From Mucilaginibacter rubeus (GTDB lineage Bacteria > Bacteroidota > Bacteroidia > Sphingobacteriales > Sphingobacteriaceae): DNA of 64,000 bases. Positions 1 through 7,928 of the stretch are shown in pieces (within the stretch, counting starts at the first letter, position 1; each line of letters starts with the position of its first letter). The notes below the pieces were generated by a model. It did no database searches and had not been told where the DNA came from. It saw only the letters and a program-made list of their open reading frames with translations. Location: NCBI RefSeq assembly GCF_003286415.2, contig NZ_CP043450.1:5890001-5954000 (forward strand), given 5' to 3'. The position numbers were made by a program, and so were the translations under genes.

Positions 1-680
1 GAAGTTACCACGAAGTGATGAGCGCCTAATTTTTTAGCGTCTTCTTCTTTTTTAGCAGAAGTACTCAATACAGTTACCTCTGCGCCAAAGGCTACGCCAA
101 ATTTAACACCCATGTGGCCTAAACCACCCAAACCTACAACCGCTATTTTATGGCCTTTGCCAATATTCCAGTGGCGTAATGGTGAATAAGTAGTAATACC
201 GGCACACAATAATGGCGCTACCGAAGCCAGATCAAGCTTATCAGATATACGGAGAACAAAATCTTCGTGAACTACGATAGTGTTTGAATAACCACCATAA
301 GTTGGTGTTTTATGGTCTTGCTCATAACCATTGTAAGTTTGAGAGTGACCGTTGGTGCAATATTGCTCCAGGCCATCTTTACAATTATCACAAACACGGC
401 AAGAGTCAACCAAGCAACCGGTACCGGCCAAATCGCCCACTTTGAATTTCTTTACATGATCGCCTACTTTAACTACACGGCCTACAATTTCGTGACCAGG
501 AACCATTGGGAATATTGAGCCGCCCCATTCGTCTTTAATCTGGTGCAGATCGGAGTGGCAAACACCACAAAATAAAATATCGAACTGAACATCATGAGGG
601 CCAACTTCGCGGCGATCAAAAGTCCATGGTGCAAGGTCTGTGTCTTTGGTTTGTGCAGCGTATGCTTTTGTTTGTATCAT
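1..680 (-). CDS. Zinc-dependent NAD(P) alcohol dehydrogenase, C-terminus outside the window
   Basis: Medium-chain alcohol dehydrogenase of the cinnamyl-alcohol/YahK-AdhA type, interconverting aldehydes and alcohols in the cytoplasm. The protein starts MIQTKAYAAQ at base 680 and stays open to the window edge (about 226 residues seen; the family is about 350). Visible motifs are GVCHSD with catalytic-zinc Cys41, GHE at 62-64, a structural-zinc set of Cys94, Cys97, Cys100 and Cys108, and a Rossmann GLGGLG loop near residue 183. The AraC-type gene 93 bases upstream is read in the same direction and shares an operator-like repeat with this gene, so it is its likely regulator. Family is clear; substrate is not. 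Confidence 0.9.
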   Translation of the reverse strand, partial: MIQTKAYAAQTKDTDLAPWTFDRREVGPHDVQFDILFCGVCHSDLHQIKDEWGGSIFPMVPGHEIVGRVVKVGDHVKKFKVGDLAGTGCLVDSCRVCDNCKDGLEQYCTNGHSQTYNGYEQDHKTPTYGGYSNTIVVHEDFVLRISDKLDLASVAPLLCAGITTYSPLRHWNIGKGHKIAVVGLGGLGHMGVKFGVAFGAEVTVLSTSAKKEEDAKKLGAHHFVVT

Positions 681-739
681 ATTAAAATGTTTTATGATAC
701 AAAGATGCGGACTATAATAAGCGGGCGTTATTTTATAAA

Positions 740-767
740 GTTCAAGTTATTTGACTATTCTGTCCAA
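740..767 (-). promoter_or_regulatory. Operator-like direct repeat upstream of the alcohol dehydrogenase
   Basis: On the minus strand this reads TTGGAC, 16 bases, TTGAAC, the two half-sites lying 22 bp apart. It lies about 60 bases upstream of the dehydrogenase start. The 28-bp segment matches the site at 1706-1733 at 22 of 28 positions, in the same orientation and at nearly the same distance from a start codon. AraC proteins typically bind direct repeats about 21 bp apart, so this is inferred to be a binding site for the adjacent regulator. Confidence 0.5.
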
Positions 768-773
768 ATCACT

Positions 774-1652
774 TTACTGCATTTGTACGGTTGGGCGATG
801 TGCCGATGGAGAACAACCGTGGTGGGCTTTATAAAGGCGCGAAAAATGAGCAAGGTTTTCAAATCCAAGCGAATAGCAAACATCCGTTACCGCCATATCG
901 GCCGTTAACATTTCTTTTGCCTTAGCCAAACGTTTTTCACGGATCCATTGCGCCGGAGTAACCTGGTAAATGGCAAAAAAATCGCGCTTAAAGCTGGATA
1001 AGCTGCGCCCGGACAGATAGGCCAGTTCGGTAATGGATACCGGTGAGGCATAATTGTCCATCACTACGTTACGGATATCGCCATGCACTTGCTGCTTTAG
1101 CTGCAATAATTGTTGAAGCATATTTTTATCTACATGCACCAGATCATAAAGCAATTCCAGCATTTTTAGCCGCATCAATGATGCATCAATACTTTCAGGT
1201 TCTTCGAAGTACGGCACTACCGATTCAAAAAATTTGCGCAGACGTTCCTTTACAGGCTTTACAGCAACTTTTGCGGGTTCAACAGTTTCCACTGATTCAA
1301 TTTTAGCCATCTTAACAAAATCACGCAAAAACTCATCTTTCAGGAAAAACATCAGGCTGTTGTAGGTAGCTCCCTTTTCGGGGTTGCCCACCTTATCGTA
1401 ATTGATTTGAATGGCTTTTTTTAACAGCACCATCTCATTTTTTGACACAACATAGTCCATATTACCATGTGTGATGGTGTTTGTACCTTCTAAAACAACA
1501 AGCAGCATATGATCTTCCAGGAACATGGAGCCACGGCTACGATGCGTAACCGTACATGATTCTACTATGGATAAGCCATTTAGCTTAATATCCCTGTGGT
1601 GATACGGGGCGCAAACCAACTCGTCGGGTACTTTAACTGCTTTTTCTATCAT
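774..1652 (-). CDS. AraC-family transcriptional regulator
   Basis: A 292-residue AraC/XylS-type activator. The N-terminal part, about residues 20-170, looks like a cupin-type effector domain. The C-terminal 100 residues form the double helix-turn-helix, including LAYLSGRSLSSFKRDF and the second-helix signature VCYSLGFENLAHFSRLYK. It lies 93 bases upstream of the alcohol dehydrogenase. Near-identical direct-repeat sites lie upstream of both genes, suggesting it controls the dehydrogenase and itself. The effector may be an aldehyde or alcohol, but nothing in the sequence shows which. Confidence 0.92.
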   Translation of the reverse strand: MIEKAVKVPDELVCAPYHHRDIKLNGLSIVESCTVTHRSRGSMFLEDHMLLVVLEGTNTITHGNMDYVVSKNEMVLLKKAIQINYDKVGNPEKGATYNSLMFFLKDEFLRDFVKMAKIESVETVEPAKVAVKPVKERLRKFFESVVPYFEEPESIDASLMRLKMLELLYDLVHVDKNMLQQLLQLKQQVHGDIRNVVMDNYASPVSITELAYLSGRSLSSFKRDFFAIYQVTPAQWIREKRLAKAKEMLTADMAVTDVCYSLGFENLAHFSRLYKAHHGCSPSAHRPTVQMQ

Positions 1653-1705
1653 CTCAATTAATATGCAAAACTACAGGATAATTGGCAAATAAGCTTTTCT
1701 ATTTC

Positions 1706-1733
1706 GTTCAAAAAATTTGACTATACGGTTCAA
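1706..1733 (-). promoter_or_regulatory. Operator-like direct repeat upstream of the AraC gene
   Basis: On the minus strand it reads TTGAAC, 16 bases, TTGAAC: an exact half-site repeat with 22-bp periodicity, 54 bases upstream of the regulator's start. It is the partner of the site at 740-767 (22 of 28 bases identical). Autoregulation is inferred. Confidence 0.5.
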
Positions 1734-1739
1734 GATTAC

Positions 1740-1766
1740 GTGATCATAAAAAATATCATTGATCAC
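1740..1766. promoter_or_regulatory. Inverted repeat GTGATCA-N13-TGATCAC in a divergent intergenic region
   Basis: A perfect 7-bp inverted repeat with a 13-base spacer lies between the AraC gene (minus) and the outer-membrane protein gene (plus). It is a dyad that could bind a dimeric regulator. It differs from the nearby direct repeat, and its binding protein is unknown. Confidence 0.3.
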
Positions 1767-1836
1767 AATAGGGGTAAAATGCTTCAGCCGTGTTTAAGGG
1801 GCAAATTCACTTAATAGTCTTAACAACACAATTGCT

Positions 1837-2766
1837 ATGAAAGCAACATCTTCATTTTATCTAATCATCCTTTTAGTATCATTAAAGTTTACCGCCACCG
1901 CCCAGCAAAACAAGGCCACCGATACTACATTTAAACCCAAAATCGGCTCATTCGATATCGGTTACTCTTACTCGCCATTTACTGTTAATCATAAAAAAAT
2001 GAATATACAGCAGTCTACCGCGTCGGTAAGTGTGCCGCTGATCAATAACTTTAAAGACGGCAAGCTTGATTTCCTCCTTGCCGGAGTTAGCTACAGCGGA
2101 CTTACCTTGTCAGGCATGGAGCAATCATTTGGTGAAAAAGAGTTTTACGCTATTTCAGTACCTATCACTTTTCAAAAATCATTTTCGCAAAAGTATGCCT
2201 TATTGGTATCGGCAATACCTACCCTGTCATCTGATCTGAAAGATGTTTCGGGCGAAGACATTTCATATTCTGCTTTCGCCATGCTTAAGATCCGTACATC
2301 AAAAAACTTTTCTTACTCAGTTGGCGCAGGCTATTCCCGTCAGTTTTTTGGCAGCATATTGATCCCTGTTATCGGTATCGACTGGCAGATCAGCGAAAAA
2401 CTAAGCCTAAGCGGAACACTACCCGTTTCCGAAAAATTGAAATACCAGTTAAGCGATAAAAGCATTATCGGCTTCAGCAGTGATTTTGGTATTGGCGGAG
2501 GCTCATATCGTTTATCGAAAAAAACGGGCTCTAACTATTTGCAGGTTCAGCAATATAAAAACACACTTTTTTATAACTATCAGTTAGCTAAAAACTTTTC
2601 GGTACAGATAAGCGGTGGTTACAATTTTGTGCAGAAGCTTGACCTGTATAACAAAGATCAAAAAGTTAACTGGGCACCATTTAATGACCTGAACAAACGT
2701 GTTCCGCTAACAGAGTTGAAGAAAACAGGTATCACTGTAGAATCAGGAATAAGCTACCGGTTTTAA
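1837..2766 (+). CDS. Predicted outer-membrane beta-barrel protein (DUF6268-like)
   Basis: A 309-residue protein with a signal peptide (hydrophobic residues 6-20, cleavage after TATA/Q) followed by alternating amphipathic strands and a terminal aromatic residue (GISYRF), the usual ending of a Bacteroidota outer-membrane barrel. The overall pattern recalls DUF6268 proteins, but that assignment is from memory of the family. The next gene starts 13 bases downstream on the same strand, so the two are probably co-transcribed. Transport or structural function is unknown. Confidence 0.7.
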   Translation: MKATSSFYLIILLVSLKFTATAQQNKATDTTFKPKIGSFDIGYSYSPFTVNHKKMNIQQSTASVSVPLINNFKDGKLDFLLAGVSYSGLTLSGMEQSFGEKEFYAISVPITFQKSFSQKYALLVSAIPTLSSDLKDVSGEDISYSAFAMLKIRTSKNFSYSVGAGYSRQFFGSILIPVIGIDWQISEKLSLSGTLPVSEKLKYQLSDKSIIGFSSDFGIGGGSYRLSKKTGSNYLQVQQYKNTLFYNYQLAKNFSVQISGGYNFVQKLDLYNKDQKVNWAPFNDLNKRVPLTELKKTGITVESGISYRF

Positions 2767-2779
2767 ATCAAACTAAGCC

Positions 2780-3013
2780 ATGGAAGCAATCACGAACTCA
2801 ACAGTCGAGGTTTTTAAAACAAACGTTCATACCACGGCAGCTGCAGCGATGTTAGTCGCCTTGCTTCAAAAGCGGATCACCAATAGTCATGTAAATTTTG
2901 ATCTGGACGATTGCGATAAAGTTCTGAGGATAGAGGGCACCGATGTTTCGCATCAATTGGTTATTGAGTTACTTAAAAAGCATGGTTATTTATGCGAGCT
3001 GCTCGACGATTAA
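2780..3013 (+). CDS. Small HMA/ferredoxin-like-fold protein without metal cysteines
   Basis: A 77-residue protein. The order of strands and helices (VEVFKTNV, a helix, VNFDLDD, KVLRIEG, a helix, GYLCELL) resembles the beta-alpha-beta-beta-alpha-beta fold of heavy-metal-associated domains, but the CxxC metal site is absent. The gene follows the outer-membrane protein gene by 13 bases and is followed by a repeat region that probably ends the transcript. Such cysteine-less small proteins occur in Bacteroidota; no function is known to me. Confidence 0.6.
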   Translation: MEAITNSTVEVFKTNVHTTAAAAMLVALLQKRITNSHVNFDLDDCDKVLRIEGTDVSHQLVIELLKKHGYLCELLDD

Positions 3014-3019
3014 ATTGCG

Positions 3020-3157
3020 TTGGCTCACCCCGAAATCGCTGCGCTCGTCATCCCCTCTCTACGCTAAGCGTAAAGAGGGGATTTTTTATTTTTTTCTACC
3101 CTCTTTATCCGAAGGATAGAGAGGGTGGTCCAGCGAAGCACAGACCGGGTGAGTCAA
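3020..3157. repeat. Composite palindromic repeat, also a likely terminator
   Basis: Two hairpins in tandem, CCCCTCT...AGAGGGG at 3051-3080 followed by a T-rich run, and ACCCTCT...AGAGGGT at about 3097-3126. They are enclosed by an outer inverted repeat, GGCTCACCC near 3021 and GGGTGAGTC near 3147. It sits between convergent genes and probably terminates both. It resembles the family A repeats elsewhere in the window but is not identical. Confidence 0.6.
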
Positions 3158-3190
3158 CTCTACGACATTATGCAGTAAACCCTTCACAGC

Positions 3191-6100
3191 TTATCCAGTA
3201 ACCTGTACTTTTTGCAATATCGTTACCAGGTCTTCCAGACGCATTGGTTTTGAAAGATAATCGTCCATACCGGCTTGCATGCAGATTTCACGATCTTCCT
3301 GCATAGCGTTGGCCGTCATGGCCACGATGTATGGCTGATTTCCGCCTCGTCCGCGAATCTGGGCTGTGGTTTCCAGGCCGTCTAATTCGGGCATCTGGAT
3401 ATCCATTAAAATGATATCGTAATATTTTTCGTCAAGTTTTTCCAGTACAAATACACCATTGGAAGCTATATCGGGCTGATATCCTAATTTACCCAATACG
3501 CGCTCTATCAGTTTCTGATTTATCGGGTTATCTTCGGCCACCAAAATCCGGAGCGGGTAATCCTTAGCAAAATCGGCCGACAATACACTCTTAGCTGCAA
3601 CTTCGGTTGTTGCTGTGTTATCCTGGTTAAACGCTTTCTGAATACTCATGCACAGGTGGTGCTGCTTAACTGGTTTAACCAATATGGATGAAAACAGCCC
3701 AGGAAATTTGCTTTTGGTTTCATCACCAATGGAACTCAGCATCACAACAGGCAGTTGCGGATACTTGACTTTCACCTGGTTTGCGAGGCCAACGCCGTCC
3801 ATTTCAGGCATTTCCATATCGGTTATCAACAGCTTAAAACTGTTATCCTTATTAAGTACGGCCAAAGCTTCGGGGCCTGACGATGCCGTTACAGGTTCCA
3901 GCTTCCAATGTTCGAGCTGCGTTTTAAGGATGAACAGGTTTGTATTGTTATCATCAACTATCAGGATACGTGAGCCTGCTAAAGCCGCCAAGTCACAAAC
4001 CAATGGTGTCCGTACAGGATTTTTACTCTTAACGGTTTTGATAGAAAAACTAAACACCGATCCTTCACCATAGATACTCGCAGCCGAAATATCACCTCCC
4101 ATTAAATTCACCAGTCTTTGGCAAATAGCCAAACCAAGGCCGGTACCTCCATATTTACGGGTAGTTGATGAATCAACCTGAGAGAATGCTTTAAACAGGC
4201 GCGAGATCTTTTCTTCGGGAATACCAATGCCGGTATCTTTAACACTAAACCCAATCTCTGCCTCCTGGCCAATTTGCTCTATCAAAAATACTTTGATAAA
4301 GATCTCGCCTTTTGATGTGAACTTGATGGCGTTATTGATAAGGTTGATAAGCACCTGCTTAATCCGGAGACTATCACCTACAATATACAGCGGTACATCA
4401 GCATCAATTTGATAAATAAGGTCTATTTTTTGCTGGGCGGCCCTTTGCGCAAAAATATCCATCACCTCTTCAACAGTATGGCGCAGGTCAAAATCTTCAT
4501 GCTCCACCTCCATCTTACCCGATTCGATCTTTGAAAAATCAAGGATATCGTTGATCACGCTCAGCAAGCCTTCGCCGCAACTGATAATGGTATCGGTATA
4601 CTCCCGCTGTTCATAATCAAGTTTGGTTTCGGCAAGCAACGAGGCCATACCTATAACCCCATTCATTGGCGTACGGATCTCGTGGCTCATGGTAGCCAGG
4701 AAAATGCTCTTGGCCTGGTTGGCTTTTTCAGCCTCTTCACGAGCTTGCTGCTCCTGCTCCTTTTGCTCAACTAACTGGCCATTAAGTTCATGTAAATGTT
4801 CAGACTGTACCTGCAACTCTTCCGACTGGGTTTTTAACTCTTCAGACTGCGCCTGCAGTTCCTCATAAGCATCCTGCAGTTCATTTGATTTTACCTCGAG
4901 TTCGCTTGCTTTTTGAACTACCTCGCGCGTACGCTCCTGCACCAGTTTTTCGAGATGGGCTTTCTGCTTTTGAATAGTATTGATACGATAGGCGTAAAAG
5001 CTATATGCGGCTAATATGATTAATAACACCACCAATAGCCTGAACCACCACCTAACCCAAAACGGCGGAGTGATCACAATCATTACTGATGCTCCGGTAT
5101 TGTTCCAAACGCCGTCGTTATTAGATGCTTTTACGTGGAAAGTATATGTTCCCGGATCAAGGTTGGTATAAGTAGCCCTTCGTTCCATTCCTGCTTTTAC
5201 CCATTCTTTATCCAGGCCATCCAATTTATATTGATACAGGTTGTTGCGGCTTACAATGTAATTAAGCGCCACAAAGTTGAAAGCTACAGATGATTGATCA
5301 TAGTTAAGCGTTATTTTATGGGTAAAGCCGATATCTGCTTTCAGTAAAGAATCTTTGCCGCCCGGCAATACCAATTTATTGAACAACTGAAAATCGGTCA
5401 GATAAACCGGTGGGATAAACGCGTTGGCTTTTATCTTTTCGGGATAAAACCTGTTGAAGCCCTTTACGCCGCCAAAGTACATTTCCCCATCGCGGGTTTT
5501 AAGATAGGCATTGGCTTCAAACTCGGTACCCTGCAGGCCGTCATAAGTATTAAATTGCTTATTGTCGCCGGTTTCAGGATTTAGGCGATTGATCCCTGTT
5601 GATGTAGAAATCCAGAGGTTATGTTTTTCATCTTCGGTGATCCCTTTAATAAAATCAGTGCTTAAATTACCTCTATCAGTAAACAGGTTAAATTTATTGT
5701 GCGCTTTATCAAACAGGTATAAGCCTGCCATACCTATCCAAACCCGGCCTTTGCTATCAGTAAAAATTACCCGCGAATCCGTTTTCTTTTTTTCGTGATC
5801 AAAATAATGAGAAAAGCGGCGCGTGTTCAGATTATAGCAATTAAGGCCGCCATCATCGGTACCAAACCACACATTACCATCTTTATCCTCCCCTACCGAA
5901 ACAACGTTGTTCCCTTCAAATGAGGTTTTGCCATCCGGATCTTTAAGCACCCGGGCAAACTTGTGCGTTTTGGTATCCAGTAAATTGAGACCGCCAAAAT
6001 AAGTGGCTACCCAAAAATTGCCACGGCTATCCAACAGCATCCGCTGCATAAAATCTGAGCTTACGGCATTTCGATCAGCCGGGTTGGCTTTAAAACGGGT

Positions 6101-7435
6101 AAACTTACCGGTTGCCGGGTCCATCAGGTTGATTCCTCCGCCCCAGGTACCAACCCAGATATTGCCCTGCCCATCCTCGGCTATATCCTGTATGGCATTA
6201 CTTGAGATACTTGACGCATTATACGGGTTAAACTTATACTGGCGAAACTGCTCAGTATTGCGATTAAACAGGTTCAGCCCACCGCCATCGGTACCGACCC
6301 AAATGTTGCCGCGGCTATCTTCAAAAAAGGCCTTAACATCATTATAGCTTAAGGTACTTTCATTGATGCCCTGCCTGTACAGTTTAAACTTATCTGTTTC
6401 GGCGGTATAAAGGTTTATACCGCCGCGATGTGTGCCTATCCAAAGATCGTGCTGCACATCCTCATAAATTGCCGAAACGGTAGTATTTGAAAGGCTGCCA
6501 GTATTTTCGGGCCGTGGGAAATATTTTACAAACTTGTTGGTTTTGGCATCATACCAGTTCATGCCCTGGTTAATAGTTCCTATCCAGATTTCGCCATCCC
6601 TGTCGCAAAGTACTTGCAGCACCATGTTTCCCGACAGACTGCCGTTGTCCATGTCATTATGAACAAATAATTTGAAATGCTTACCCTGCGCATCGAATGT
6701 TGCTGCGCCCTGTCCGTTAGTGCCTATCCAAATGTTATTGGCCTTATCGGCAGTGATGGAAGTAATATCACAGCCGGCAACCGGAGTGTTAGTTGCAAAA
6801 GGTTTAAATACCGATTTGGCAGCATCATATACACAAAGGCCATGGCGCGTACCAACCCATAAGTTGCCCTTAGCGTCTTTATAAAGCGTATTAACAGTAT
6901 CGCAGCTAAGCCCGGCATTGCTTACGCGAACAGCTTTACCATTACGTGTATCAAGCAAACTGATGCCATTACCTTGTGTACCGATCCATAAATGACTGTC
7001 ATCTTTAGCAGTAATAGCGGTAACTGTTATATTTTTAAACCCACTTGCCGAAAACTTATTGGTAATGGGATCAAACTTGTTCAAATTATAATTGGTTCCT
7101 ATCCAAAGCTTGTGATCAGCATCTTCATAAATACAATTAATGAAGCCATCGCTTATGCTTGCCTTATCGGCAGGATTATTTTGGTAGATGATCACCTTTG
7201 ACCCATCATAACGGTTTAAGCCATCGCGGGTGCCAAACCACATAAAGCCGCGACTATCCTGAAAAATGCAATTGATGGTGCTATTTGAAAGCCCCTGTTC
7301 ATTACTGATATGCCTGAATCGGGAATCGGAGATCTGTGCAGATAAATTAAGCGAAGCCCCTAAAATAAACAGCAAAAAAAAGGTCAGGGTATATTTTATA
7401 CGGCCGTAATATGCCGTGAAATTTGGATCAGCCAT
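3191..7435 (-). CDS. Hybrid two-component sensor kinase with Reg_prop propeller and two receiver domains
   Basis: A 1414-residue membrane sensor. In order: signal peptide (about 14-33); about 14 two-component-regulator propeller repeats (SRGxxWxGT/D pattern) filling roughly residues 35-700; a Y_Y_Y domain; a transmembrane segment near 795-820; a coiled coil rich in EELQ-type heptads (about 825-895); HisKA with SHEIRTPMNG (His near 917); an HATPase with N box near 1032 and GGTGLGLAI near 1095; receiver 1 with phospho-Asp in ITDMEMPEMDG near 1205; receiver 2 with phospho-Asp in ILMDIQMPELDG near 1344. Unlike the usual Bacteroidota hybrid regulators it ends without an AraC DNA-binding domain, so output must go through another protein. 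No partner gene is adjacent. Confidence 0.93.
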   Translation of the reverse strand: MADPNFTAYYGRIKYTLTFFLLFILGASLNLSAQISDSRFRHISNEQGLSNSTINCIFQDSRGFMWFGTRDGLNRYDGSKVIIYQNNPADKASISDGFINCIYEDADHKLWIGTNYNLNKFDPITNKFSASGFKNITVTAITAKDDSHLWIGTQGNGISLLDTRNGKAVRVSNAGLSCDTVNTLYKDAKGNLWVGTRHGLCVYDAAKSVFKPFATNTPVAGCDITSITADKANNIWIGTNGQGAATFDAQGKHFKLFVHNDMDNGSLSGNMVLQVLCDRDGEIWIGTINQGMNWYDAKTNKFVKYFPRPENTGSLSNTTVSAIYEDVQHDLWIGTHRGGINLYTAETDKFKLYRQGINESTLSYNDVKAFFEDSRGNIWVGTDGGGLNLFNRNTEQFRQYKFNPYNASSISSNAIQDIAEDGQGNIWVGTWGGGINLMDPATGKFTRFKANPADRNAVSSDFMQRMLLDSRGNFWVATYFGGLNLLDTKTHKFARVLKDPDGKTSFEGNNVVSVGEDKDGNVWFGTDDGGLNCYNLNTRRFSHYFDHEKKKTDSRVIFTDSKGRVWIGMAGLYLFDKAHNKFNLFTDRGNLSTDFIKGITEDEKHNLWISTSTGINRLNPETGDNKQFNTYDGLQGTEFEANAYLKTRDGEMYFGGVKGFNRFYPEKIKANAFIPPVYLTDFQLFNKLVLPGGKDSLLKADIGFTHKITLNYDQSSVAFNFVALNYIVSRNNLYQYKLDGLDKEWVKAGMERRATYTNLDPGTYTFHVKASNNDGVWNNTGASVMIVITPPFWVRWWFRLLVVLLIILAAYSFYAYRINTIQKQKAHLEKLVQERTREVVQKASELEVKSNELQDAYEELQAQSEELKTQSEELQVQSEHLHELNGQLVEQKEQEQQAREEAEKANQAKSIFLATMSHEIRTPMNGVIGMASLLAETKLDYEQREYTDTIISCGEGLLSVINDILDFSKIESGKMEVEHEDFDLRHTVEEVMDIFAQRAAQQKIDLIYQIDADVPLYIVGDSLRIKQVLINLINNAIKFTSKGEIFIKVFLIEQIGQEAEIGFSVKDTGIGIPEEKISRLFKAFSQVDSSTTRKYGGTGLGLAICQRLVNLMGGDISAASIYGEGSVFSFSIKTVKSKNPVRTPLVCDLAALAGSRILIVDDNNTNLFILKTQLEHWKLEPVTASSGPEALAVLNKDNSFKLLITDMEMPEMDGVGLANQVKVKYPQLPVVMLSSIGDETKSKFPGLFSSILVKPVKQHHLCMSIQKAFNQDNTATTEVAAKSVLSADFAKDYPLRILVAEDNPINQKLIERVLGKLGYQPDIASNGVFVLEKLDEKYYDIILMDIQMPELDGLETTAQIRGRGGNQPYIVAMTANAMQEDREICMQAGMDDYLSKPMRLEDLVTILQKVQVTG

Positions 7436-7928
7436 TTAACGTAGGGGTGTCATTAAGTAACAGCAATAATACTCAAATTATCTCACAAAATTTATGAAAC
7501 TCTTTAAGCATCTTGCATATACGTTATTAATATATTAACCAGATTTTAATTAGGCTATGTTTTTATCAACAGTTCAAGGCTGTATACGACGATATTCACA
7601 AGTGGGTTTTAAAAGCCCATATTACGTCATTAATTGTTTATAATAGCGCATACAGCCAAGCGTCGATGCCTGACTGTTAACTTTGATTGAGGCCTATACC
7701 CACGTAATACTTTTAATAAGTAAGCGTGGGCTCCATAGCCGCTGACTTAGACCAACAATAGGGGGTTAACAGGGTTAACAGAAATTCGCTCCATTCAAAG
7801 CAAACACCTGACAATCAAATCATTAAACACAAGCCAGGGTTACACTAAATCCTCCAGTCCGCTGTCATGGACGCTTGCCTAACTTATAATTGGAGCGAAG
7901 GAAGTCTGAGCTTACCAGAGAACAATCC
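7436..7928. other. Gene-free spacer with one hairpin
   Basis: No credible coding region was found on either strand. The clearest structure is an interrupted hairpin at 7699-7740 with CCCACG/CGTGGG arms and an inner TACTT/AAGTA pair. The promoter of the hybrid sensor presumably lies in the AT-rich part just above base 7435, but no clear -33/-7 pair was recognised. Confidence 0.4.

Noticed and set aside
594..908. 104-codon plus-strand frame across the dehydrogenase-AraC junction
   Set aside because: Covers the start of one real gene, the operator and the end of another on the opposite strand; composition is not protein-like.
7436..7928. Possible degraded gene in the 493-bp spacer
   Set aside because: No frame longer than a few dozen codons and no recognisable motif on either strand.
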